From Cryptomeria japonica (taxonomy: Eukaryota; Streptophyta; Pinopsida; Cupressales; Cupressaceae): DNA of 64,000 bases. The translations under genes were made by a program, and so were the position numbers. Position 1 is the first letter of the stretch; the number at the start of each line of letters is the position of its first letter. Location: positions 225,979,415 through 226,043,414 of the forward strand of contig NC_081410.1 of the NCBI RefSeq assembly GCF_030272615.1. The letters are read 5' to 3'. Of the stretch, positions 17,512 to 28,982 are shown one piece after another. The notes under the pieces were generated by a model. It was not told where the DNA came from, did not search any database, and saw only the letters and a list, made by a program, of their open reading frames with translations.

Positions 17512-18899
17512 CACCAGGAATAACTTGGCATGATCCATTATTAGCAAGGCTTCAGTGAAACCCTTTTTTTCTTCAGTCCGTCCCATTTGGCTTTTTCTAT
17601 TGCTTTATCAAAAACGTTCCCATTCTGCTTACAATCTAGAATTGGCCATAGGAGCATTGGTGGATAAAAAATGAGAGGAAGCCAATTATTCTTCTTAGAT
17701 CAACCCAGATGTATGTACAAGGGTTCTCTTCTAATAGCTACATAATAATTTTGGAGGGAATGTGGTTCTACATGTTGCAATTCCCTTGTTAAACTATTCC
17801 ATCTTTGTGCCATGTATCCCATTATTATTTGTCCTACAGCAGAACTCATATGCTCAAACTCTTGGAATATCTCCTCTCTCAAGGATAAGGCTTGATATTT
17901 ATATTTAGATCTGTATAAAATCTTTTGCCAATCAAAGTAGAGGCATCTTGGATTTATAGCTTCAGCCCTTAAGAGCGGGGGAATCCGAAGTTCCTCTTCC
18001 CTATATGCTCTAAACTATCATCCCAAATTATTTTCATTCTAAATCCATGACATGAGAGCTCTAATATGAATATCACCAATATACAACAAAGGATTCCATT
18101 CATTATCATTGAGAACTGCATAATTGTGAAGATAAAACTCACAAAGCAAATTTTTAATTGTTGCAACAGAGGACTGATACATCTGATAAAACTCTTGAGG
18201 AGTTTCAATGGAATGCTCTAAATCTGAAATAATTCTTGACAATTTGAAAGAAAGATTGAGTTCTTTAAGGTACATGGCATATACCCGAGGTGGTGTTTGG
18301 CATCCTACAATCTGTAGTATCATGGTTACTGCATTATCCACCTTATTCTATAATGCAACAATTTCTTTATTTTTCTTCTCGACCTCTTCATCTTTCTGAC
18401 TAATTATTTTCTACAACTTAAGTTTTTCTCTATTCCATTCTTCTTCTTTTTCTAACATGTCTTGATATAAATCCAAAGCTACAGACATCCATGAGAAATG
18501 AGTGGGTCTATGTCTTTCAACATGGGGCCTTTTCTGAACTAATTCTCCTTCTTTTTCCTTTCCTAGTTCTTGCTCGGCCATTTGTTCTACTATAGCAGCT
18601 AATCCAGCAAGGCCACTCAAACTTATATTCTCTTGAAGTTTTTCTTAATCCATTACTAGGCCCTACTATTCTGAAGATAAATCTCTCATTTACTCATCTT
18701 GTGCCACCTCTTCTTCTCTTTCTTTTGCACTAGGGATAGAGTGTTCAAACCCTGAAAATTCAATTTGAATATTTATTCTAGGCTCACTATGTCAAACTTT
18801 CCTAGGTTTCCCTCTGAGCCTGTGGCTTACTCTTTGTGGTGTCTTCTCATTTGTTTTGGAGGGTTTGGCATGTTTAGGTATTTTAACATATGTACCAAT
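17512..18899 (-). pseudogene. Decayed extra ORF of the Athila-like element, distal part
   Basis: Minus-strand coding fragments at 18620-18411, 18341-18039 and 17882-17700 read through several stops. They are rich in E, K, L and Q and look partly coiled-coil (for example LEKEEEWNREKLKL). The frame continues the fragments at 31094-30564 across the copia insertion. I do not recognise a domain. Position after integrase and before the 3' LTR is where Athila-type elements keep an env-like or extra ORF, so that role is inferred only. Confidence 0.4.
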
Positions 18900-20469
18900 T
18901 GTTGGCATTTGTGTAGAGTATGTTGACATGATGATATTATGTTGTCATTGATGTCAATATATAGGAGAGTGAACCAGGAATATGCTGAAAAGTGAACCAG
19001 TATAATGTGGTGAACCGGTATATGTGCAAAGAAGTGAACAAGTATATTGAAGCTAAGCAGCTGGCAAAGAGAACCACTATAACAGTATAAACCAGTATAT
19101 GAGCAATAGGTGAAGCGGTATGTTTGTCCAAGTGAACCAGTATGATGGAATGTGAACCGGCATATGGAATATTTTCTAGTAAGGCTTAATATGGTATGAC
19201 TACCGATTGGTAGTCTTAGCTTAAGGGTTTCCAGTTGAAGTGTTCCAAGCCTGTGTGATTCAACTGATGACATTGTGTGATGAGCTAGCTTTGTAATCAA
19301 GATCAGATCATGTTGCCACGTCAGCCTTGTGTGCGTGAAGGATCTTGCATGAAGGAGATTGATCCTATCTGCCTCGGGAGTGTGAAGTCCTTGTAAACGG
19401 TGGAGAATGTGTGATGGGTTATCACCTCCATGAAACAGTGAAGAATGAACGATGGAGAATATCTTAAGTTCTGTTCAAGACCGTTGTATTCAAATGTAAA
19501 GTGTTCAATGGCCAGGATTGAACCGCCTAAATTTCTTAACCTAAATGTTTAAGGTTTAGGGTTTATGCTACCAACCTATCTGTTTCCTATAAGGTCAATG
19601 TTGTGTTTCATACTGAGGTTGTTGGCAAATGGTGTGTGTGTATCTAAGTACACAGATATGTGATTCTTGCTAGACCAGATGAGATAAGAAGATTGATTCC
19701 TCCATAGTGTGTGTGTAGAAGGAACTTAAGCAGGTCTACATTACGCATTGAGTGTTATTATCAGATCATTGTAATACCTATTGATCTTTAACCACTTTAA
19801 CAGTTGAAAAATCCCTTAACCGGGTAGCTTTAACTAGATTGTTGTAAATCCTTTAATAGGGTGACTCAAACTCATTGAGTTCTTGAAATCCTCTAACAAG
19901 GTAACCTCTAACGGGGTTTAACCCTTAACTGGGTATTTAGCCATCCCTTAACCTGGTGATCTTTAATAGGATTGGTTCCTAGCAGAACCTATTCTAACAG
20001 TCTTTAATCAGACTAGGTTCCTAACATAGCAGACTTCTAAAGAGTTCAAAAGTAGCTTGTGGATATTCATCCCCATCGTGGTTTTTCCCAATTGGGTTTC
20101 CACGTGAAAAATTTATGTGTCATGTGTAGTATTTTTCATGTGATGATTTAAGTGATTTGTGTTTGAAGGTAAATCATGTTGAGCTAGCTTTTATTATATT
20201 TCTGATGATAGATTACCTATTCATGCATAAGGGTGAAATGGAAGTGTAGTATTAAGTTGAGTGGAAAGCTAAGTGATTAACCGATTAATGCTTGTCACAG
20301 TCATTCTTAGCTTTACCAGTTGCACTCTATTTCAGATCGGTGTTACTGTCTATTAGACATTTGCAGTGTTTGCAGTAAAACCGGTTTGAGAAAAGTTTTT
20401 GTGACTGTATTGATTCACCCCCCGCTCTCAGTACTAGTTTGGTACTTATTGTTCATCATTGAGTTATCA
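18900..20469 (+). repeat. 5' LTR of the copia element
   Basis: 1570 bp. It contains a cluster of about nine GTGAACCGGTAT-like words (18969-19163) and, in the downstream half, repeated TTAACCGGG-like words (about 19800-20010). Near its 3' end is the C-run motif TTCACCCCCCGCTCTCAGT (about 20405-20425), which recurs in the other copia LTRs of the window. Confidence 0.92.
18969..19163 (+). repeat. GTGAACCGGTAT word cluster in the copia LTR
   Basis: Copies of GTGAACC(A/G)GTAT or close variants start near 18969, 18992, 19010, 19034, 19069, 19087, 19110, 19132 and 19152, mostly 18-24 bases apart. The 3' LTR carries the same cluster near 29052-29240. The upstream position in the LTR suits a set of transcription factor sites; that is inference. 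Confidence 0.7.
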
Positions 20470-20471
20470 AT

Positions 20472-20483
20472 TGGTATCAGAGC
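20472..20483 (+). other. Primer binding site (initiator tRNA-Met) of the copia element
   Basis: TGGTATCAGAGC two bases after the LTR end matches the usual plant copia primer site. Confidence 0.93.
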
Positions 20484-20540
20484 GTACTCTAGGTCCTCTG
20501 TGTTGTAAGCTTAACCACTTGAGGGAAAGATCCTATTGTA

Positions 20541-21608
20541 ATGATGAAGAGGGAAGGTCCAAAGTTAAATAGAGATAACTTCAAAATATGGAAGGACAAA
20601 ATGAAGATTTACATCAGAAACATGGGTGCTCAACACTGGAGCTATGTTGAGAATGTTTTTTTTATTCCTACCGGTACTCTCACCGATGATCAAAAGAGAG
20701 AAATACACAAGAATGGGCAACTCATGGAAGCCCTAATTAGCAGCTTATCTAACATTGAGTTTATTGATGTCCAGGATAAAGATAATCCCAAAGAAGTATG
20801 GGACACTCTTGAGAATATCTATGGCGGTGATGAGCATGTAAAACAACCTAAGGAAGAAATCTTTAGAGGGAAGTTTGAACACATGAGGATAGTTGAAGGT
20901 GAGACCATTCAACAGTATGGAATAAGAATCAAAACTATTATTGGAGATATCAAGAGTGCATGTGGTAAAATGGAAGATTCCACTGTGGTAAGAAAAGTTC
21001 TGAGATCCTTATTATCGGTCCATGCAATAAGGGTTGCTGCTATTCAGAAGTTGAGATCAATAGACAAGACTAAGGTATCTCTAGACTCCATCATTGCAAA
21101 ATTGACAGCCTATGAGCTAAATAGTTTTGATGGCAGTGTTCAAAAGACTGAATTAGCTTTTAGAGATTCTATTGTACCATGCAGAAAAGGAAAAGAAGCA
21201 AGCACCAGTGGTGAACCAAGACAGAGCACAGAAATGGATGATGAGGAGATCCTGATGGAATTTGAAGCTCCTCTTGAAAAGAAACTTCTTAAAGGAACCG
21301 GTAAATACAAAGGTAAGCTCCCTTTGAAATGTTTTTCTTGTAACCAGATAGGACATATTGCTATAAACTGTCCTAATGGTGACAACAAGGACAAACTGGA
21401 GAGGTTCAAGAAATTCAAAGGAGGAAACCGAAGAAACTGTTTTGTTGCAGTTGATGAAGGTGTCACATATGAGGAATTGGAAGATGAAGAGAATGAAGAT
21501 ATTGTGCTTGTTGCAGTAAAGGAAGATGTGTCAAACAAGAAGGCTCTTGTCTCTCACTTTGATAATTCCAATGAGTGGATTATTGAAAGTGGTGTTCTCA
21601 TCATATGA
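20541..21608 (+). CDS. Copia Gag with protease start, frameshifted
   Basis: 355 residues from ATG 20541. Residues ~50-190 resemble the UBN2 gag domain (LMEALISSLSN, VWDTLENIYGG). A zinc knuckle CX2CX4HX4C starts at C264 (CFSCNQIGHIAINC), which binds RNA. The protein runs into the aspartic protease, where the active-site triplet reads ESG in place of DSG, and a one-base deletion near 21591-21596 shifts the frame; the next ORF starts at 21605. So the gag part is open but the protease is broken both by a residue change and by the frameshift. Confidence 0.85.
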   Translation: MMKREGPKLNRDNFKIWKDKMKIYIRNMGAQHWSYVENVFFIPTGTLTDDQKREIHKNGQLMEALISSLSNIEFIDVQDKDNPKEVWDTLENIYGGDEHVKQPKEEIFRGKFEHMRIVEGETIQQYGIRIKTIIGDIKSACGKMEDSTVVRKVLRSLLSVHAIRVAAIQKLRSIDKTKVSLDSIIAKLTAYELNSFDGSVQKTELAFRDSIVPCRKGKEASTSGEPRQSTEMDDEEILMEFEAPLEKKLLKGTGKYKGKLPLKCFSCNQIGHIAINCPNGDNKDKLERFKKFKGGNRRNCFVAVDEGVTYEELEDEENEDIVLVAVKEDVSNKKALVSHFDNSNEWIIESGVLII

Positions 21609-22531
21609 CTGGTGACCGGAGCAAGTTTCTATCTTTGGAAGAATATAATGGTGGTGTGGTTCACTTTGGTAATGATGCACCATGTATGGTCAGAGGAAGA
21701 GGGTCCATCTCTCTAAATGGAAAGAGCAATGCTGACAATGTGTATTGGGTGGAAGGTCTTAGACACAATCTATTGAGTGTTGCCCAGCTGAATGACAGTG
21801 GACTCACTCTGGAATTCAAAAATGGTGATTTGATGGCCACCGGTATGCAGACCAAAGGTAACTTATTTCAGCTAAATGCAAATATAAGTACATGTCTTAT
21901 GGCTAAGTTTGATGATAGTTGGATATGGCATAGGAGACTATGCCATGTAAACTTTGATAACATTGTGAAGGCCAGTAAGATCAAGGCAGTTAGAGGACTG
22001 CCGATGCTGAGCAAACCAGAAAATCCTTTGTGTAGAGAATGTCAACTAGGGAAAATGTCTTCCTCAACCTTTAAAGGTAAATCTTTCACAACTGACAACT
22101 TACTTGATCTTGTGCATACTGATTTGTGCGGTCCTATGAAAACTAGGAGTGTGCAGGGAGATAGGTATTTTATGATTCTTACAGATGATTGCTCAAGAAT
22201 GATGTGGGTCACATTCTTGAAGGACAAGTTTGAAGCCTTTGGAAAGTTCAAAGAATTCAAAACATTGGTAGAAAAGGAAAGTGGTAGAAGAATCAAATGC
22301 CTTAGAACTGATCAAGGAGGGGAATTCACTTCTGGTGAATTCAACAGATATTGTGAAGAGAATGGCATCAAGAGGCAACTATCTTCCCCCCGGACTCCAC
22401 AGCAAAATGGCTTAGTAGAAAGAAACAACCGGACTATGGTTGAAGCAGCTAGAACTATGTTGATCCAAGGACAAGTTGCTCACACCTTTTGGACAGAAGT
22501 GGTGAGCACTGCAGTCTACACAATGAACTAG
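21605..22531 (+). CDS. Copia protease remainder and integrase
   Basis: Continues after the frameshift: rest of the protease domain (VYWVEGLRHNLLSVAQL), then the GAG_pre-integrase HHCC site (WHRRLCH ... CRECQLGK) and the integrase core with D in HTDLCGP, D in RTDQGGEF and E in NGLVERNN. The ORF ends at TAG 22529-22531 in the same frame as the following fragment. Integrase joins element cDNA to the genome; this copy lacks the C-terminal part in one frame. Confidence 0.85.
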   Translation: MTGDRSKFLSLEEYNGGVVHFGNDAPCMVRGRGSISLNGKSNADNVYWVEGLRHNLLSVAQLNDSGLTLEFKNGDLMATGMQTKGNLFQLNANISTCLMAKFDDSWIWHRRLCHVNFDNIVKASKIKAVRGLPMLSKPENPLCRECQLGKMSSSTFKGKSFTTDNLLDLVHTDLCGPMKTRSVQGDRYFMILTDDCSRMMWVTFLKDKFEAFGKFKEFKTLVEKESGRRIKCLRTDQGGEFTSGEFNRYCEENGIKRQLSSPRTPQQNGLVERNNRTMVEAARTMLIQGQVAHTFWTEVVSTAVYTMN

Positions 22532-24034
22532 GTACTCATCAAAAAGGGAAAGAATAAGACTCCTTATGGGTACTGGACCAATAAGACACCAATGGTAAGC
22601 TACTTTAGAATGTTTGGTAGCAAATGTTATATCAAGAGAAGTGAACATCAGAGCAAGTTTGAATCAAAATGTGATGAAAAAATATTCCTAAGATATTCCA
22701 CCAAGAGTAAAGCTCTCAGATGTTTCAACAATGGGACTCAAAGAATTGTTGAAAGCATCAATGTTAGGGTTGATGAAAACTCTGGGAAACCTGAGGAAAC
22801 CGGCAGTGAGCAAGTAGGAGATGAACCGGTAGTAACCTTCTGGGAACCGCAAATTAGCCCAGTACTAGTAATTGTGTTCCTACACCGGTGGATGTTGATG
22901 CTGATGAAGATGAGGATGAAGAATAAAATCAAGAAGAATCTGTTAAGAACATACCTAAGCATGTCAAACTCAATCATGATCCAAAGTAGATCATAGGAGA
23001 CAAAGATGCAGGAATTCTTACAAGAAGAAAGGTCAAAGAAATCTCATGTATGATCTCTGAATTTGAGCCCAAATCATTCAAAGAGGCACATAAAAATGAA
23101 GACTGGATCAAAGCAATGGAGGAGGAACTTGACCAGATAGAGAAGAATGGTACATGGTCTTTGGTACCCAGATCGGAGCATAAAAATGGCATTGGAACTA
23201 AATGAGTTTTCAGAAACAAGCTAAATGAGGATGGCACAGTGGTAAGGAACAAAGCCAGACTAGTGTGTAAAGGATACACCCAAGAAGAAGGAGAAGACTA
23301 TGGAGAAACCTTTGCTCCAGTAGCAAGATTGGAAGGAGTGCGTATGTTTCTTGTATATGCAGATTTTAAAGGATTCAAGGTATATCAAATGGATGTAAAA
23401 TATGCATTCCTAAATGGAATACTTGAAGAGGAGGTGTACATAGAACAACCAGATGGGTTTGTCCTATCAGAAGACAGTGACATGGTGTGTAGGCTACATA
23501 AAGCCTTGCATGGACTAAAGCAAGCACCTAGAGCATGGTATGAATGTTTGCACTCCCATCTTGTAAAGATTGGATTTGAAAGAACAAGTGAAGATAGCAA
23601 TATCTATTTGAAACCGGAAGGAGATCAAATTCTAATCTGTGAAGTATTTGTTGATGACATCATCTTTGGAGGAGATGACAAGATGAGTCATGATTTTGCA
23701 GATGAGATGAAAAAGGAGTTTGAGATGTCACTCATAGGGGAAATTAAGTTCTTCATTGGACTGCAGATTCAGCAAATGAAAGAAAGAATCTTTATTACTC
23801 AATCCAAGTATGTCAAAGAGGTGTTGAAGACCTTTGGCATGGAAGACAGTAAACCGGTTGGTACACCAATGGCGACCGGTTGTAAATTATCAAAATATGA
23901 TGACTCGGCATTGGTAAATGAGAAGGATTACCGATCAATAATTGATAAGTTGCATTATGTATTGCATAGAAGACCGGACATTGCACATGCAGTGGGTATT
24001 ACCACTCAGTTTTAGCAAATCCCAAGAGAATCCC
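22532..24034 (+). pseudogene. Copia integrase tail and reverse transcriptase
   Basis: In-frame to about 22865, then a frameshift. In the new frame there are stops at 22924, 22987 and 23203. An open stretch from 23239 covers [12 protein letters not shown] with the first catalytic Asp, and [12 protein letters not shown] with the second pair. The last recognisable residues ([11 protein letters not shown]) precede a stop at 24013-24015, and the reading is cut at 24034 by the nested insertion. The RT core is legible and its catalytic aspartates are present. Confidence 0.85.
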
Positions 24035-24756
24035 TATCATGCCCAAACTTTTGGGCACGAACGAAATAATTTTTTTTTTAAAATAACAACCTAATAACAT
24101 TAAATTTGTAAATACGAAACGCACTAACAAGTTTTGTCTTAACTATGTTTTGAGTTAACTCTAACCACTAACTCAAGCAAGCAAAAATAATTTAAATTAA
24201 ATGCGGAATACTAAAGAGTTATTTATTATCTCATCAATTTTAATTAATAAATTAATTTAACCAAAAATCTCTAAATTAATTGATAAAGATAGTATTAATC
24301 TCCAATATCCATTAATTGCTTTTAGGAATTAAATAAATTAGTCCTAGCATTTAGATTATTAATGACTATATTTTAATATTAACAATAATTACAATGTGAT
24401 TAAAGTAATTCGACTAAAGGGTCAATTAAATCCATAATGTAAATTGCCCTATAAAATTTAGTCTGGAATAGTCTAGATTTAGGTGGACTAAATAATCCCC
24501 TATAGTCAAATAACTTACAAACAAAATAAATTCGTTATAAATTTTCTAAGGGATTAAACTCCACAATAATTGAAAATCTAGAACACCAAATTTAACTATT
24601 TATATAAACGTTTATAAACTATGAATGTTTAAATAAACTAATTAAATTAAAGTTGAATTTATACATTCATAATTTTAAAAGAATATATATATATATATAT
24701 TCTAAACAAACCTTATTATAAAAATACCCATGAAACCTAATTAAAAATATTATAAA

Positions 24757-25197
24757 ATGCCCTTTCAAACCATTTTTTTTATTCCTTTCATAATTTCAAA
24801 ATACCTTAACCCAAACCGGGTTAGGGTTTCATATTTTTTTGTTGCAGAGAGGAGGCCGAAGGCAAATGGTGGAGGAGCGTTTGGTTCGCAAGAGGCGACG
24901 GTGGCGGAGGCGAGAGGAGCCCATGGGGGGAAGGCTCCCCGCAGGAACGGCCGCAGTCATGCCTGCGGGTCGCGTCCCACAGAGACGGCCTTGGCCGCCG
25001 CTGTGAGGTGCGGCCCGCAGCCCGACTGCGCCATCGCTGTGGGGCGTCGCCCACAGTGGGGGTTGAAGCCTCCCCAACTGTGGGTTGTGGCCCACAATGG
25101 CGGCTACGGCCGCCGCTGGGGGTCGCCGCCCACTACGCGGGAGGGGCCGAAGTTCCCCCTCTTTTTGGTTATTGTTTTTTTTAATAAAAAAAATTAA
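24757..25197 (+). other. GC-rich island with a 146-codon ORF of doubtful coding status
   Basis: About 300 bp (24840-25145) is strongly GC-rich inside an AT-rich insert. It holds an open plus-strand frame, but both strands are open in several frames, as expected in GC-rich DNA. The structure looks like a repeat array more than a gene: five 20-bp imperfect palindromes of the form CTGYGGG-N6-CCCRCAG at 24963, 25001, 25037, 25078 and 25116, with a related sixth near 24922. Spacing is 36-41. Confidence 0.6.
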
Positions 25198-25203
25198 TTA
25201 AAT

Positions 25204-25234
25204 ATATATATATATATATTTATTAATTTATACG

Positions 25235-25271
<37 letters not shown>

Positions 25272-25386
25272 CTATTTTAGATGCATAAGATATCTAGGGT
25301 TGACTTTACTATGCAAATATATATTATATTTTTGAACTTTTAAACAGATTAATTAAAATTTTCAGATTTAAAACAATGATGTATAT

Positions 25387-25427
<41 letters not shown>

Positions 25428-25551
25428 TATATATATATATATATTAGATGCATAAGATATCTAGGGTTGACTTTACAATGCAAATATATATTATATTTAT
25501 TTTTTTGAACTTTTAAACAGATTAATTAAAATTTTCAGATTTAAAACAATG
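25204..25551. repeat. AT/TACATA microsatellites and a ~105-bp local duplication
   Basis: Runs of (TA)n at about 25204-25222, 25242-25268 and 25426-25443 and a (CATATA)n run at about 25390-25425. A ~105-bp segment starting TTAGATGCATAAGATATC occurs at about 25277-25378 and again at 25444-25551, with a small insertion in the second copy. Slippage or unequal exchange at the AT runs would explain it. Confidence 0.85.
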
Positions 25552-28174
25552 TATTTTTTTCTTTTTTTAAAATACCGTGTAGCTAAAATTAGAGATAGAC
25601 TAATTATCTTTAGATTTATTTTCTGCAATTAAGTAAAATGACATAATTAAATAAATTTAAGCAACAACTATATTAGACTAGAAATCATTGAAATAAATCT
25701 TAGAAATATGCATGTTAAATTTATTAAACCATGATATGTATTTGGAAATAAATAATTAGAACTAAATGCAAAATTTTCTTTTACTAACATACAAGCTTTC
25801 TACCTTACTCATTTCCCATTATTTCAATATGCATAAGGAGATAAAATGAACCTTTATTTTCAAAACTAACATGCATACTACAAATATTATTTCATTAACT
25901 ATAGGGAACTTAATCCAAGATAAACATTTCATTTTTGCAACAAAATAATACTTAATAAAAATAATGCATTTCTTTAAAGTGTATTTAAAATACAATATAG
26001 CCAACAATACAAATGGGTGAGATGTCCAACTAGTCTCTCATTTCTATTAAAAGAGGACTTTTAAATAAAATAGATACATTTTTTTTTTAAAAGTTAATAC
26101 TACATGCAACTGTTTATTCACATTTCTGCAACTGAAAAATATAGCATCCCTTTTCTTATTCTCTTTCTATAAATCAAGTACAAAAAACCAGCAACTCCTA
26201 GCTTGTCTTTTTCTTTTCTTTCCAAGCAACCTGCAAATAAATCATACGGTTTTGACCATGGAGTGCTCACCTCCCAACCTAGGCTTACTAGAAGCCACCC
26301 TCGAGCTTGGAGAACCAAGCCCTAGACAGGTTACAGACATGCAAACACAACAAGCAAGGGAAAAACATACAGCAAACACTTTCCCAACCAAGGCTATACT
26401 TCATCACAAAATGTGATGCTTTTACACGGGTGGTACTGGACCAAATACCCTGACGAGACTGCAAGAATGGTAAATCACAAAGCCACCTCATGGAAAACAA
26501 ATATATATTCATAAGTTCACTAACCCCACATCCTTATGCCCCCCAAGGAATTCATGCCATAATTTCTCCCATTATGACCCCCAAATGCATAAACTGGGTC
26601 ATGCAGCAAGGGTCACATATACACCCCTTGAGTTCACTCTCATAATGAGAGCCTCTCACTCGAGGGATGTCAAACTTCTACCACCCACAAGACCATCCTA
26701 CTCTTCTAAGAGTAGAAGGCCTTGGTTACTCCCAAATCAAAGGAAATGCATAAAAGAATAAAAGAAAGGTCGCATAATAATTTTCACAAAAGAAAATACA
26801 AGAAAACAACTTTTTTCGTTCAAACAATCTTTCCAACATAAACATGCAACGTAAAAAGAAACAAAAGAAGAAGATGAACCAACCTTCAATCTACCCAAAG
26901 GTTTGTTGGAATTAGTTTGAGGATGAGCAGCTCAATTCCACAAATTCTTTCTTCTACACTTAGCCAAAATTTTATCCCAAAACTATCTTTTCAAAATTGC
27001 ATAGTCTCCAAAAATGGAGAGTGTGTGATTACCCACAAAATCTCTCATTCTTTCCTAAGAAGAACTCAATGAGAGTTCTCACAGGTTTCTAAAACTGAAA
27101 AAGGAAAAAGTAAGAAAAAGTGAAAAAGGATCTCTCATCAAAAAGGAAGTTTATCTAACCTAGATGGCACCTTCTAATTTCAATTTTCGCTCACCTTAGG
27201 AAACCCACTTTTTGAGGTGACTAAACAGTCACATGGGAGTAGACACATGCCTAAAAATACTCATAACCCATAGGTATACCTTATGGACTTTAGGAAACAC
27301 CTTTAAACTACCCCTAGGAGTCCATTTGACCCCTTATAAACCCATTTGAAGTTAAATTTCGGGTCAAACCTATGTTGACCACTCCAAAGACTCTCTACCC
27401 AAGGAAAATTTAGAACCACATTCAAATGTTTGAAAAAGCTATGGTTGAAACAACTCCCTCCAAGAGACAAGTCAAAAATCAAGACATAAATCAACACGTG
27501 TCAAGTGACACAATAAAATACATTACAAAATTACACATGAAATTTGTCTCTTGTTGGATTTACACAAATTAATAATTCAATTTAACACACATGCATCATT
27601 TACTTTCACAAATAAAATACGATACATACGGGGTGTTGTCTCTCCAAATAGACAACCCTTGGTTTACGAACATACATAGGTCTAGGTTTGGTTCTCCATA
27701 ATGTTTCCATGGTCACATGGATAATTTTCCTGCATATCTCAATTACACATTAGTACTTCCAAATAACCTCATATAATATTTAAACCCATGAATAAGAATA
27801 CATGTCAAACACTCTGCATACAATTGACATTAAACAAAATCAATATATCTTGTATCAAAATAAATCCACATAAGTAATTATCGTAATCCTCATAATTTTG
27901 ATCCATACATAAGACATGCATCCTATTTCTATCATCATAGTAAAGTCTTGCAAATCCAATAATGACATACATCATCACAAAATTATCCTATTCTAGAATC
28001 ATATAGAGTTCTATATCTATAATGCATAGAAATGAAGCATAAATATACATCAATGTTATCCAAATCATGGAATCATATAAGTTCTAAATCCATAATGCAT
28101 AAAAATAAAGCATCCATAATAGTCTCAACATGAAAATCACTAAAATGCTAGGATGAGTTGGGGTAGGGCCTCAA
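25552..28174. other. Remainder of the unclassified insertion, no gene seen
   Basis: AT-rich sequence with only short open frames on either strand and no motif I recognise. No LTR-like repeat to the left part of the insert was found. Confidence 0.5.
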
Positions 28175-28180
28175 AATCCC

Positions 28181-28747
28181 ACTTGGTAGCAGTCAAGCAG
28201 ATTCTTAGATATCTGAAGGGAACAGTTGACTATGGGTTATGGTATCCATACAATAATGATTTCAACCTGAAAGTGTTCACAGATGTTGATTGGGCTGGTA
28301 ATGTACATGACCAAAAGAGCACAACCGGTGGTGCATTCTTCCTTGGTGGTAGACTGGTCTCATAGATGAGTAAAAAGCAAAGTTGTATCTCTCAGCCTAT
28401 AGCAGAAGCAGAGTATGTTGTAGCTTTTATGAACTGCACCCAGACTATTTGGATGAAGCATGTATTAAATGGCTTCAAAGTTCCTGTATTTGAACCGGTA
28501 AGCATATTTTGTGACAATACAAGTGCAATTAACATTTCCAAGAATCCAGTTTTCCATGCTAGAAACCAAGCACTTTGAGCTCAAGTATCATTTCTTGAGG
28601 GAGAAGGTTCAGAACAAGGAGGTTGTGTTGGAACATGTTTCCAGTAAAGAGCAGTTAGTAGACATATTCACCAAGCCTCTACCAAAGGCTATATTTACCT
28701 ATTTGAGAGGTGAATTAGGGGTGCTTCCCCTTCAAGAGGTGAACTGA
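28181..28747 (+). pseudogene. Copia RNase H, after the nested insertion
   Basis: Resumes the copia frame with SHLVAVKQILRYLKG, then the RNase H core: VFTDVDWAGN, STTGGAFF, and AEAEYVV. A TAG at 28363-28365 stands where Trp is usual (LVS-stop-MSKK). A frameshift near 28562-28568 moves the end (KYHFLREKVQ, DIFTKPLPK) to another frame. The C-terminus, GVLPLQEVN, ends at 28747. RNase H degrades the RNA strand during reverse transcription. Confidence 0.88.
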
Positions 28748-28971
28748 AAGTATGTGCTCCACATCAGTCAGGTATTGCAGTATCCAATATTTTTCAGGAT
28801 TGATGTGTTGAAGGATGCTACTCCTCAAGGGGAGCAGCATAATGGAACAGGAAAACTTGTGCCTCCACTTTGGCATTGTTGTCAAAGGGGGAGAAGATGT
28901 GAAGTGGAGAAGATATCTGCAGTAGAAGATGTGATGCTAGGTAATATCTTTGTATATTGCCATCAATGCAT
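28748..28971 (+). other. Copia 3' untranslated internal sequence
   Basis: About 220 bp between the pol end and the polypurine tract, with no feature beyond short purine runs (AAGGGGAGCAG, AAAGGGGGAGAAG). Confidence 0.5.
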
Positions 28972-28982
28972 AAGGGGGAGAT
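28972..28982 (+). other. Polypurine tract of the copia element
   Basis: AAGGGGGAGAT immediately before the 3' LTR start TGTTGGCA at 28983. Confidence 0.85.

Larger units (their letters stand above)
24035..28174. mobile_element. Unclassified 4.1-kb insertion in the copia RT-RNaseH junction
   Basis: The copia frame breaks at AATCCC (24029-24034) and resumes after AATCCC (28175-28180), a six-base (or ATCCC, five-base) target duplication. Read on the minus strand the insert opens TTGAGGCCCTACCCC and closes GGGCATGATA. I see no transposase, RT or internal LTR pair. Content: AT-rich flank, a GC-rich hairpin array (24920-25135), AT microsatellites with a local duplication, then about 2.6 kb of AT-rich unique-looking sequence. 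A long solo LTR or a non-autonomous element would fit; I cannot classify it. Confidence 0.7.

Noticed and set aside
24757-25197. 146-codon ORF as a gene
   Set aside because: GC island made of palindromic repeats, open in several frames on both strands; described as a repeat array instead.
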